This document shows, one piece after another, positions 7,157-15,228 of a DNA stretch of 64,000 nucleotides. The stretch covers positions 1-64,000 of the forward strand of contig NZ_LOCQ01000051.1 of NCBI RefSeq assembly GCF_001677885.1, read 5' to 3'. This DNA is from Janthinobacterium psychrotolerans (lineage in GTDB: Bacteria > Pseudomonadota > Gammaproteobacteria > Burkholderiales > Burkholderiaceae_D). Positions within the stretch are counted from its first letter, which is position 1. The number at the start of each line of letters is the position of its first letter. The notes beneath the pieces were generated by a model. It was not told the DNA's origin and searched no databases. It was given only the letters and a program-made list of their open reading frames with translations. The position numbers and the translations under genes are program-made.

Positions 7157-9556
7157 ATGACGCATTTCGCCTCCCGCACCCTGATCGGCCTGCTGGCCGC
7201 CACCGCCAGCCTGGCCTGCGCCGCCGACGCCGTGCCGCGCACCTATGACATTCCCGCCGGCCCGCTGAACGCGGTGATCGCCCGCTTCTCGGTGGAGTCC
7301 GGCGTGTACGTGGCCGCCGACGGCGCCCTCACCGGCAACAAGAGCAGCCCCGGCGTGCAGGCGACCCTGGCGCCGCACGAGGCCCTGGCGCGCCTCCTGG
7401 CCGGCAGCGGTCTGGAAGCGGTGCCGCAGGGCGCCGGGCGCTTCATCCTGCGCCAGGGCGCGGCGCCGCAGGCGGCAGTGCGCCCTGGCGCGGCCGCGGC
7501 CGCCGCCGCGTTGCCAACCTTGCCGGCGGTGAGCATAAGCGGCATGCGCGAAACGGCGCTCGGCCACGTGGACGGCTATGTGGCCCGCCGCAGCGCCACC
7601 GCCACCAAGACCGACAGCCGCCTGATCGACAATCCGCAGTCGGTCTCGGTGGTCACCGCCGACGAGCTGGCCGACCGCAAGGTGGAAACCCTGGACGAGG
7701 CGCTGCGCTACACGGCCGGCGTCACGCCCAACATGAAACCGTGGGCGGTCGATGAATTTTCGATGCTGCGCGGCTTCGAACTGGGCACGGCCGGCATTTT
7801 TCGCGACGGCCTGCTGACCTCGGGCCGCGCCTATGCCTCGCCGATCGAGCCGTATGGCCTGGAGCGGCTCGAAGTGTTGCGCGGCCCGGCCTCGGTGCTG
7901 TACGGCCAGTCGCCGCCGGGTGGCATGATCAATGCGGTGTCGAAGCGGCCATCGGCCAGCGCGATGCGCGAGATGGGCGTCGAATACGGCACCTACGACC
8001 GCAAGCAGATCAAGGCCGACCTGGGCGGCGTCATCGACGACCAGGGCGTCTGGACCTGGCGCGTGACGATGCTGGCGCGCGAATCGGGCACCCGGCTCGA
8101 TCTCGACCGCGACGACCGCGTGTTCTTCGCGCCGGCCCTGACCTGGCAACCCGACGACAACACCCGCCTGACCCTGCTGGCCCACTACCAGCAGGACAAC
8201 CAGGCCTACGCCTGGCCGAACCAGCTGCAAAACCCGGGCCTGCGCGGCCAGCCAGCGCCCAGCCTGAACATGGGCGGGCGCGACAACCGCTGGAAGCGCG
8301 AGAACTATGCCATCGGCTACGAGTTCGAGCACCGCTTCAACGACACCTGGAGCGTGCAGCAGAGCGTGCGTTATACCAAACTCGATCGCGACGAGACCAA
8401 TGTGTTCCCGCGCGTGCTGCAGGCCGATGGCACCATCACGCGCCTGTTCTATCCGCGCAGCTCGCACTGGCGCGGCCTGCAGGCCGACACCCGCGTGCAG
8501 GCGGCGTTTCGCACCGGCGCGCTGGCGCACAATGTGCTCGCCGGCGTGGACTACGCCGACAACAAGACCATCGACCGCTTCCCGTATGCGATCTCGCCGA
8601 TGTCCAACCTGGACGTGTACCACCCGGTCTATGGCGAGCGCCAGGCGCCGGTGGCCTCGGCCAACCCGCGCAACGAGCGCTACCCGCTCAAGCAGCTTGG
8701 CCTGTACCTGCAGGACCAGGTCAAGTGGGACCAGTTCGTGGTGACGGCCGGCCTGCGCCGCGACCGCGCCGAAAACTCGAACACCCAGGAGCTGCCGCTG
8801 GCCGGCACCTCGAAACAGACCTACGAGCAGAGCGCCAGCAAGACCACCGGCCGCGTGGGCGCGGTGTACCTGATGCCGTCGGGCTGGGCGCCGTACGTAA
8901 GCTGGTCGACCTCGTTCTCGCCGGAGATCGGCCGCGACATCAACAACAATATGCTCAAGCCGTCGAGCGGCCGCCAGCTCGAAGCGGGCCTGCGCTACCA
9001 GCCCGACCAGGGCAATGTCAGCTACACGGCGTCGGTGTTCAAGCTGCTGCGCAAGAACGTCACCACCGCCGCTTCGCAAGACCCGGATTCGCTGGTGCAG
9101 AGCGGCGAAGTGCGCTCGCGCGGACTGGAACTGGAGGCGCGCGCCGATCTGGCGCGCAACCTGAGCGTGGTGGCGCAGTACACCTATCTCGACACCGAAA
9201 TCACCGAGAGCAACAACGGTGACCGCGGCCTGCCGCAGCAGAGCGCGGTCAAGCACAGCGCTTCGGTCTGGACCAGGTACCAGCACAAACTGAACGAGCG
9301 CTGGCTGGCCAACGCCGGCCTGGGCCTGCGCTACTACGGCAAGGCGCGCTCGTCGCTCGATTACGGCAACGTCAATCTCTCGAATCCCTCGTTCGGCATG
9401 ATGGACCTGGCGTTCGGGCTGGAACAGGCTTCGTGGCGCTATTCGCTCAACTTCAACAATGTGCTCGACAAGCAGGTGCTGCTCGATTGCGACGGCAAGT
9501 TTTGCTACCGTAACGCCGAGCGCACCGTCAACGTGAGCGCCAGCTACCGCTTCTGA
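7157..9556 (+). CDS. TonB-dependent siderophore receptor with signalling domain
   Basis: This 799-residue outer-membrane protein has a signal peptide (cleavage near residue 22), a secretin/TonB N-terminal (STN) domain (about 24-100), a linker, a plug (about 145-265, with DNPQSVSVVT and LRGPASVLYGQ) and a 22-strand-type barrel ending in aromatic Phe (NVSASYRF). The layout matches ferric-siderophore receptors of the FpvA/FoxA/FhuE type, which both import and signal. The STN domain should contact the FecR protein just upstream. The exact siderophore cannot be read from sequence, and no biosynthesis genes are nearby, so a foreign siderophore is likely. Confidence 0.93.
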   Translation: MTHFASRTLIGLLAATASLACAADAVPRTYDIPAGPLNAVIARFSVESGVYVAADGALTGNKSSPGVQATLAPHEALARLLAGSGLEAVPQGAGRFILRQGAAPQAAVRPGAAAAAAALPTLPAVSISGMRETALGHVDGYVARRSATATKTDSRLIDNPQSVSVVTADELADRKVETLDEALRYTAGVTPNMKPWAVDEFSMLRGFELGTAGIFRDGLLTSGRAYASPIEPYGLERLEVLRGPASVLYGQSPPGGMINAVSKRPSASAMREMGVEYGTYDRKQIKADLGGVIDDQGVWTWRVTMLARESGTRLDLDRDDRVFFAPALTWQPDDNTRLTLLAHYQQDNQAYAWPNQLQNPGLRGQPAPSLNMGGRDNRWKRENYAIGYEFEHRFNDTWSVQQSVRYTKLDRDETNVFPRVLQADGTITRLFYPRSSHWRGLQADTRVQAAFRTGALAHNVLAGVDYADNKTIDRFPYAISPMSNLDVYHPVYGERQAPVASANPRNERYPLKQLGLYLQDQVKWDQFVVTAGLRRDRAENSNTQELPLAGTSKQTYEQSASKTTGRVGAVYLMPSGWAPYVSWSTSFSPEIGRDINNNMLKPSSGRQLEAGLRYQPDQGNVSYTASVFKLLRKNVTTAASQDPDSLVQSGEVRSRGLELEARADLARNLSVVAQYTYLDTEITESNNGDRGLPQQSAVKHSASVWTRYQHKLNERWLANAGLGLRYYGKARSSLDYGNVNLSNPSFGMMDLAFGLEQASWRYSLNFNNVLDKQVLLDCDGKFCYRNAERTVNVSASYRF

Positions 9557-11058
9557 TGGAGAGCAAGGCGCCCGGCCTGCGCCAGCGCATGGCCGGCCTG
9601 CACGTGTGGGCCGGCGTGCTGGCCGGCTGGCTGCTGTACGCGATCTTCATCACCGGCGGCATCAGCTACTTTCGCGAAGAGCTGACCCAGTGGCTGCGCC
9701 CGGAACTGCCGGCGCGCCCGGCCGCGCTCGACCAGGCGGCGGCAGCGCGGCAGGCGCTTGCCACCCTGGCGCGCGAGGCGGCCGGCGCCGACCGCTGGCA
9801 GTTCGACCTGCCTGGGCCGCGCAACAACGTGATCGAGGCGTCGTGGGAGCACGGCGCTGACGGCGACCGCGAACGGGTGTTGCTGTCGCCCGTAGACGGC
9901 GCCGTGCTGCACCCGCGCGCCACCCATGGCGGCGAATTCTTTTATTACTTTCACTTCTCGCTGCACTACCTGCCCGGCACGCTGGGGCGCTGGATCGTCG
10001 GGCTGTGCGCGATGATGGCGCTGGTGGTGCTGGTGAGCGGCGTGATCGTCCACCGGCGCATCTTCAGCGACTTTTTCACCTTCCGGCCCGGCAAAGGGCA
10101 GCGCTCCTGGCTCGACGCGCATAACGTCAGTTCGGTGCTGGGCCTGCCGTTTTACGTGATGATCATGTACACCGGGCTGGTGACGCTGATGCTCACCTAC
10201 CTGCCGTGGGGCGCGCTGGCCGTGTTCGGCCAGCAGCAGGCCAGGCCCGCCATGGCGCAGGCGATGCAGGCGCGCTTCGACACGCCGGCGCGCAGCGGCG
10301 TGGCGGCACCGCCCGCTGCCCTGGCGCCGTTGATGGCGCAGGCCGGCGCGCGCTGGGGCGCCGGCAATATTGGCCGCGTGATCGTCACCCATCCCGGCGA
10401 CGCGGCATCGCGCGTGGCGATCGTGCGGGGCGATGGCGGGCGCATCTCGGTCGCGCCGGCCTACCTGCTGTTCGATGGCGCGAACGGCGCGCTGCTGGCC
10501 GAGCGCGCGCACAGCAGCCCGGCCCTCGCCACCTGGGGCACGGCTTACGGCCTGCATCTCGGGCGCTATGCCGATCCGGCCTTGCGCTGGCTGTACTTTT
10601 TCAGCAGCATGCTGGGCGCGGCCATGGTCGCCACCGGGCTGGTGCTGTGGACGGTCAAGCGCCGCACCCGGCCCGGCGCCTCGCTGGCCTGGCTGCGATT
10701 CACGCAGGCCGGCAATGCGGCCTGCGTGGCGGGGCTCATCACGGCGGTGGCCGGCTTCCTGCTGGCCAACCGGCTGCTGCCGCCGGGCCTGGCCGAACGC
10801 GCGCAGTGGGAGGTGCACGGCTTCTTCCTGTGCTGGGCCGCCACCGCCTTGTACGCGGCGTGGCGTGGCGGCGCGGCGGCCTGGCGCGCGCTGTGGTGGC
10901 TGGCGGCGGCGCTGTGGTGCGTGCTGCCGGTGCTTGACGCCTGCCTGGCCGGCCTGCCGCAGCGCGCGCTGTTTGTCGGCTTCGACAGCGCGTTTGCCGC
11001 CACCGGCCTGCTGTGCCTTTACCTGGGCTATCGCATGCCGGTGGCCACACGCCAGTAG
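9556..11058 (+). CDS. PepSY-associated TM protein (iron-siderophore utilisation)
   Basis: This 500-residue inner-membrane protein has membrane helices near residues 10-31, 140-165, 195-220, 350-372 and several at the C-terminus. Large periplasmic PepSY-type loops lie between the first ones. It shows the family features HVWAGVLAGW and HSSPALATWGTAYGLHLG. Members often accompany siderophore receptors and some reduce ferric-siderophores at the inner membrane. Its ATG shares a base with the receptor stop (TGATGG), so it is the last gene of the sigma-FecR-receptor operon. The ferric-reductase role is inferred from family and context. Confidence 0.88.
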   Translation: MESKAPGLRQRMAGLHVWAGVLAGWLLYAIFITGGISYFREELTQWLRPELPARPAALDQAAAARQALATLAREAAGADRWQFDLPGPRNNVIEASWEHGADGDRERVLLSPVDGAVLHPRATHGGEFFYYFHFSLHYLPGTLGRWIVGLCAMMALVVLVSGVIVHRRIFSDFFTFRPGKGQRSWLDAHNVSSVLGLPFYVMIMYTGLVTLMLTYLPWGALAVFGQQQARPAMAQAMQARFDTPARSGVAAPPAALAPLMAQAGARWGAGNIGRVIVTHPGDAASRVAIVRGDGGRISVAPAYLLFDGANGALLAERAHSSPALATWGTAYGLHLGRYADPALRWLYFFSSMLGAAMVATGLVLWTVKRRTRPGASLAWLRFTQAGNAACVAGLITAVAGFLLANRLLPPGLAERAQWEVHGFFLCWAATALYAAWRGGAAAWRALWWLAAALWCVLPVLDACLAGLPQRALFVGFDSAFAATGLLCLYLGYRMPVATRQ

Positions 11059-11160
11059 CGACTTGTCGCTTGCGTACGCTAGCGCCCACAGCCCGCAGCA
11101 CTTTTCACGTTACGATATGTGCACGCACCGCCCCGGTGACGATGATCAAGCGACCCTGCC

Positions 11161-12177
11161 ATGCCAACGACCACTGTTGCACCCGACGCCACGTTTTTCA
11201 TCGCCCTCAATGCCGGCTCCGGCCATGACGAGACCGAGGAGCGGCGTTCGACCATCGAATCAGTGCTGGGGGCCGCCGGGCGGCGGTTTCAGCTGACGAT
11301 GATCGACCAGCCCGACACCATCGACGAAGTCGCCGCCCAGCTGGCGCGGCAAGCTGCGGACGCTGGCGGGGTGCTGGTGGCGGCCGGCGGCGATGGCACC
11401 ATCAACGCCGTGGCGCGCCAGGCGATCAATCATGGCTGTGCCTTCGGCGTACTGCCGCAAGGCACCTTCAATTATTTTGGCCGCACCCACGGCATCCCCG
11501 AGGATTTGAGCGAGGCGGTGCACGCGCTGCTCGCCTCGCGCTTGCATCCGGTGCAGGTGGGCATGGTCAACGAGCGCGTGTTCCTGGTCAATGCCAGCAT
11601 CGGCCTGTACCCGAAGATGCTGGAAGAGCGCGAAGTGGACAAGAAACAGTTTGGCCGCAGCCGTTTTGTCGCGGCATTGTCGGCCCTGAAAACCATCCTC
11701 AGCCCGCATCGCCGCCTGCGCCTGGTATTGAATCTGGACGGAAAATTGCAGCGCATGCGCACCGCCACGTTTTTTGTCGGTAACAACCGCCTGCAGATGG
11801 AGCAGGTCGGCATTCCACCGCTCAGCGCCGCGCTGGAAGATGGCCACCTGGCCGCCGTGGCGCCGCGCACCAAAGGCAAGCTGGGCATGCTGTGGCTGAT
11901 GCTGCATGGCGCGCTGGGGCAATTGGGGCGGCTGAACCAGGCCGACCAGCTGGCCACCTTCAGTTTCAAGCGCATGCAGGTGAAGGTAAAAACCTTGTCG
12001 CGGCGCCGCAAGATCAAGGTGGCCACCGATGGCGAGGTGAGCTACATGAGCAATCCGCTGGAGTTTCGCGTGCTCGACGAGCAGTTGCTGCTGTTGAAGC
12101 CCGATCCGGCGCCGGTGTCCGCGCCCCAAACTGGTCCGCTGCCTGCCTGCGCACCGGGGCTGGTCGATATTCGCTAG
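11161..12177 (+). CDS. Diacylglycerol/lipid kinase family protein
   Basis: This 338-residue protein carries the DAGK catalytic domain: a nucleotide-binding NAGSG (residues 17-21), the hallmark GGDGT (76-80) followed by INAVARQ, and LPQGTFNYFGRTHGIP for LPxGTxNxxA. The C-terminal half is the usual lipid-kinase beta-sandwich with DGE near residue 293. Such enzymes phosphorylate diacylglycerol, phosphatidylglycerol or sphingosine-like lipids (YegS/BmrU type). It stands alone in a roughly 100-base gap after the siderophore operon. The lipid substrate cannot be told from sequence. Confidence 0.88.
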   Translation: MPTTTVAPDATFFIALNAGSGHDETEERRSTIESVLGAAGRRFQLTMIDQPDTIDEVAAQLARQAADAGGVLVAAGGDGTINAVARQAINHGCAFGVLPQGTFNYFGRTHGIPEDLSEAVHALLASRLHPVQVGMVNERVFLVNASIGLYPKMLEEREVDKKQFGRSRFVAALSALKTILSPHRRLRLVLNLDGKLQRMRTATFFVGNNRLQMEQVGIPPLSAALEDGHLAAVAPRTKGKLGMLWLMLHGALGQLGRLNQADQLATFSFKRMQVKVKTLSRRRKIKVATDGEVSYMSNPLEFRVLDEQLLLLKPDPAPVSAPQTGPLPACAPGLVDIR

Positions 12178-12181
12178 CGGC

Positions 12182-13360
12182 TTATCGACACGTCAGCAGC
12201 GGCGCCCAGCTGCAATGCTGCTTGTACCATGCACCATAAAAGACCATTGCATACTGCTTTTCGGGCAATGGCGGCAGGTGCGCTATCTGTACGTCCAGCA
12301 GCTTTCCCGTTTCAAGCTCGATCATTCCCATATTGAAAGCCGGCAGGCCGGGAGCATGCGCCACCATGTTGTCGCGCCGCCAGTAGATGGCAAGATGGCG
12401 GCCATCGGGACTTTGCCCCATGACCGAGTAGTCGATGCCGCGCAGCTCGGGCAGCATGAAAACATCGGCTGTTTTCGTATCGACCACGACATCGGCGTCA
12501 TAATATAGCCGGTCATCCGACAGGCGCCGCTGCGCGCCACGCACTTCGCCCACAAAACGCGATTTCCATGCCGAACTGTCGCCACTGACGATAAACCAGC
12601 CAGCACGGTTGTCCTTCAGGTCCGCGGTGACCAGCCACCCGGCGTTCTTGCCGAGCAAATCGAGCGCCTGGAATTCGTCGATATACCCGGGCACGTCCTG
12701 CTGCCGGTATTTCTTCTCGTAGCGCAAGGCCACCTGGCCACTGTGGTGCATCAGGATCGGGTAGCTGATCTTGTCCGTGCCGCCATCTTCGAGCCGTAGC
12801 CGGCTGTATGTTGCGGTGCTGCGCCGCAGGCCGCTCGCCATGCCTGGCCGCAAGGGGGGCAAGGCGACCGCTTGTGCGCAGGAGAGCTTGCTGCGGTCCT
12901 GGCGGGCGCGGGCCAGCTCTTCGCTGTCCGTGCCTGGCCGGATATCGGCGATCAGGCTGGCGCAGATGAAGTGGTCAGGGCGCATGTAAATCTCGACCAT
13001 CTTGCCACCGGCCTGTTCGACCTTCACCGGCAAGCTCACGCTGTACCAGGTGGCGCGGCCTTCGCCGGCGATCCATTCGAGCGTGATGGAACCTTCCTTT
13101 TTGAACGATCCCACGCTGCCAAAGACGCCGATTTTTTGATCCGCAATACGATCCCTGGAGACGGCATGATTGCCACTGCTCCCCAGCACGTTAGCCGAGA
13201 TGACCGGCTTGCCGGAATAGTTGTAGATGGCGTAGGAGCCTTGCGTATCCGGCTTGCAGGCAGCCAGTCCCGCCGCGGCGCACAGCAACAGACCGGTGGA
13301 TCGCCGGCGAACCAGGTACTTCTTGCCTGCGCCAAGGCAGCTTGAAATCACGTTCACCAT
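12182..13360 (-). CDS. Hypothetical lipoprotein
   Basis: The 392-residue product begins with a basic region (KKYLVRRR) and a hydrophobic stretch ending in LAAC, giving lipidated Cys35. The mature part has beta-rich sequence with two Trp-rich segments (NAGWLVTADLKDNRAGWFIV) and a PDGRHLAIYWRRD motif like one beta-propeller blade. No enzyme motif is seen. An AAGG site precedes the ATG. It is convergent with the lipid kinase, four bases apart, with no terminator visible between. Outer-membrane or periplasmic location is well supported; the role is unknown. Confidence 0.72.
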   Translation of the reverse strand: MVNVISSCLGAGKKYLVRRRSTGLLLCAAAGLAACKPDTQGSYAIYNYSGKPVISANVLGSSGNHAVSRDRIADQKIGVFGSVGSFKKEGSITLEWIAGEGRATWYSVSLPVKVEQAGGKMVEIYMRPDHFICASLIADIRPGTDSEELARARQDRSKLSCAQAVALPPLRPGMASGLRRSTATYSRLRLEDGGTDKISYPILMHHSGQVALRYEKKYRQQDVPGYIDEFQALDLLGKNAGWLVTADLKDNRAGWFIVSGDSSAWKSRFVGEVRGAQRRLSDDRLYYDADVVVDTKTADVFMLPELRGIDYSVMGQSPDGRHLAIYWRRDNMVAHAPGLPAFNMGMIELETGKLLDVQIAHLPPLPEKQYAMVFYGAWYKQHCSWAPLLTCR

Positions 13361-13504
13361 AGGGCCTTTTATATGATAGGTTCAGGTATCGGCACGCGCA
13401 GCCTGGCCGGCGCGCGACAGCCCGGGGCCACCGTAACATAACTTATTCCGATGCGAGCCATCTGAAATAATTATTCGAATTTGAGTTTATTCAAGGATCA
13501 GCAG

Positions 13505-13732
13505 ATGAACCGATGCCCAGTTTGTAACGCCGCCAATGCCGTGGATGGCGGCCCATGTGACGCATGCTCGAAGACGGCCAGCACCGCGACGGTGCAAGCG
13601 CATGCAAAGCCAGCGAAACCGGGGAACGGCGTTTTTGTCTGGGTGATTTTATTTCTGCTCATTCTGCTTGGCGTCGCCTTGTGGCCCTACATTATGTGGA
13701 CACTCGCCGGTCCGATGCCATCGCTCGGATAA
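13505..13732 (+). CDS. Small zinc-ribbon membrane protein
   Basis: Starting at ATG 13505, preceded by AAGGA at 13493-13497, the 75-residue product has two CxxC pairs (Cys4/7 and Cys18/21) forming a probable zinc ribbon. A single C-terminal membrane helix (about 43-66) follows. An in-frame TTG at 13481 is possible but lacks a ribosome site. Zinc-ribbon plus one helix is common in small bacterial membrane proteins of unknown role. It is isolated between a divergent lipoprotein gene and a PfpI-like gene. Confidence 0.65.
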   Translation: MNRCPVCNAANAVDGGPCDACSKTASTATVQAHAKPAKPGNGVFVWVILFLLILLGVALWPYIMWTLAGPMPSLG

Positions 13733-13875
13733 ACGCTGTTTTCTCCAGAACGCAGGCTCTGCAAGCCAAGCACGTCTTGGGTGCGTGCGCTCACATACGC
13801 CATTGCCGTCGCCGGTTAAGGTAAGCCCTTACGGCATGCCGCTTCGCGCATGCCCCACCAGCAAAGGAGCTCACC

Positions 13876-14448
13876 ATGGCAGCAAACCTACCAGACACCC
13901 CCCTCGACGCCAAACGCATCGCGGTATTGATGACGGACGGTTTTGAACAGGTCGAATTCACCGGACCGCGCGATTTCCTGCAGGAGCATGGCGCGGTGAT
14001 CACCATCGTCTCGCCCAAGGCCAAGGGCAAGCAGGTGGTCGGCATGCATCACAAGGATGAGGGCGATTCCTTCGATATCGATCTCACCGTGGCCGAGGCG
14101 CAGGCGCGCGATTATGATGCGCTGCTGCTGCCGGGCGGCGTGGCCAATCCCGATGAACTGCGCATCGACCCGGCGTCGGTGGCGTTCGTCAAGGAATTTG
14201 CCGATGCGGGCAAACCGATTGCGGCGATCTGCCACGGCCCGTGGACGCTGATCGACGCGCAAGCCGTGCAGGGCAAGCAGATGACCAGCTGGCCCAGCCT
14301 GCAGGCGGACCTGCGCAATGCCGGTGCCGTGTGGCGCGACGAGGAAGTCGTGGTTGATGGTAATCTGGTCACCAGCCGCAAGCCGGACGATATCCCGGCG
14401 TTCAATGAGGCCTTCCTGAGCGTGCTGACGCAAGCCAGGGTGGCATAA
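13876..14448 (+). CDS. DJ-1/PfpI family protein (type 1 GATase-like)
   Basis: This 190-residue cytoplasmic protein has the nucleophile elbow AAICHGPW with Cys119 and His120 and the upstream acid Glu24 in DGFEQVE, typical of the PfpI/YhbO/YraA subgroup. Members are described as stress proteins with glyoxalase, deglycase or protease activities. Which applies here is not readable. An AAAGGAG site precedes ATG 13876. The next gene starts within 40 bases, so the two may be cotranscribed. Length is typical. Confidence 0.9.
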   Translation: MAANLPDTPLDAKRIAVLMTDGFEQVEFTGPRDFLQEHGAVITIVSPKAKGKQVVGMHHKDEGDSFDIDLTVAEAQARDYDALLLPGGVANPDELRIDPASVAFVKEFADAGKPIAAICHGPWTLIDAQAVQGKQMTSWPSLQADLRNAGAVWRDEEVVVDGNLVTSRKPDDIPAFNEAFLSVLTQARVA

Positions 14449-14484
14449 CCACGTGTGTCCGACTTTATCCAGGCCAGCGATTCC

Positions 14485-15075
14485 ATGAGCATCTCTCCCG
14501 ACCTTGAGCGCCCACGCAAAGCGGCATCGCGCAGGCTGTGGCCGGTGCTGGCCATGGCGGCGGGCGCCGTGCTGGCGTGCGCCATGGGCGTGCGAGCCTG
14601 GAGCCATTGGCTGGCGCAGCCGCTGATGGTCAAAGCCTGCAGCACCGCGCGCGGCGAGCAGTCGGAGGTGCAGCTGGACGATGGCAGCCGGCTGCGGCTC
14701 GATGGCGCCACCCGGCTCGAAGTGCGCTATTACCCGACGCACCGCGAAGTGACGCTGTTCGATGGCCAGGCCCTGTTTGCGGTTCAGGACGACGACGATC
14801 GTCCTTTCCAGGTGCGGGCCGGTCCACTGCGCGCCATGGCGCATGGCGCGCGCTTTGCCGTGCGCCATGCGCCCGATGCCGCGCACCATGAACAGGTGCG
14901 CGTCGCCGTCGAGCAGGGCAGGGTACGGGTGGACAACGTCACGGCCAAGTCCGCCGACCATGCGGTGCAGCTGGCCGCCGGCCAGCAGGTGTGGGGCAAG
15001 GCGCATGGCGTGTCGGCCGTGTCGCAGCTGGGCGCGGCCGATCTTTCCCCTTGGCTGGCCCCGCTCTTGCCTTGA
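14485..15075 (+). CDS. Orphan FecR-domain membrane protein
   Basis: From ATG 14485 the product has 196 residues; an in-frame GTG at 14455 would add ten, and neither has a strong ribosome site. There is one membrane helix (about residues 22-42) followed by a FecR domain (about 55-165) with QLDDGSRLRLDGAT, VTLFDGQALFAV and VEQGRVRVDN. Unlike the FecR at 6 kb it lacks the sigma-binding N-terminal domain and has no sigma gene or receptor beside it. It may be a decoupled FecR paralogue acting only in the periplasm. Confidence 0.75.
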   Translation: MSISPDLERPRKAASRRLWPVLAMAAGAVLACAMGVRAWSHWLAQPLMVKACSTARGEQSEVQLDDGSRLRLDGATRLEVRYYPTHREVTLFDGQALFAVQDDDDRPFQVRAGPLRAMAHGARFAVRHAPDAAHHEQVRVAVEQGRVRVDNVTAKSADHAVQLAAGQQVWGKAHGVSAVSQLGAADLSPWLAPLLP

Positions 15076-15095
15076 ATCCGAAGGGAGTTCCATCC

Positions 15096-15209
15096 ATGTC
15101 AGAATTTTCCGCCAGCGCAAGACGTCCATATCCTGAGCAACGCTCCCGAGCCCTCGCCTGGCTACATGGTGTTTTCCGTGTGCTGGGATTGAAGCCGGCT
15201 CAGAAATAA
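15096..15209 (+). CDS. Candidate 37-residue small protein
   Basis: A strong AAGGGAG (15081-15087) lies eight bases before ATG 15096. The frame gives a basic 37-residue peptide (ALAWLHGVFRVLGLKPAQK at the end) with a short amphipathic or membrane-binding helix. It begins 20 bases after the orphan FecR gene, so it may be its operon partner. No family is known; the evidence is only ribosome site, start and spacing. Confidence 0.4.
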   Translation: MSEFSASARRPYPEQRSRALAWLHGVFRVLGLKPAQK

Positions 15210-15228
15210 TCCCGCATCGAGCAGCACA

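Noticed and set aside
7064..9286. Long minus-strand frame over the siderophore receptor
   Set aside because: No ribosome site or family match; the receptor on the plus strand is unmistakable.
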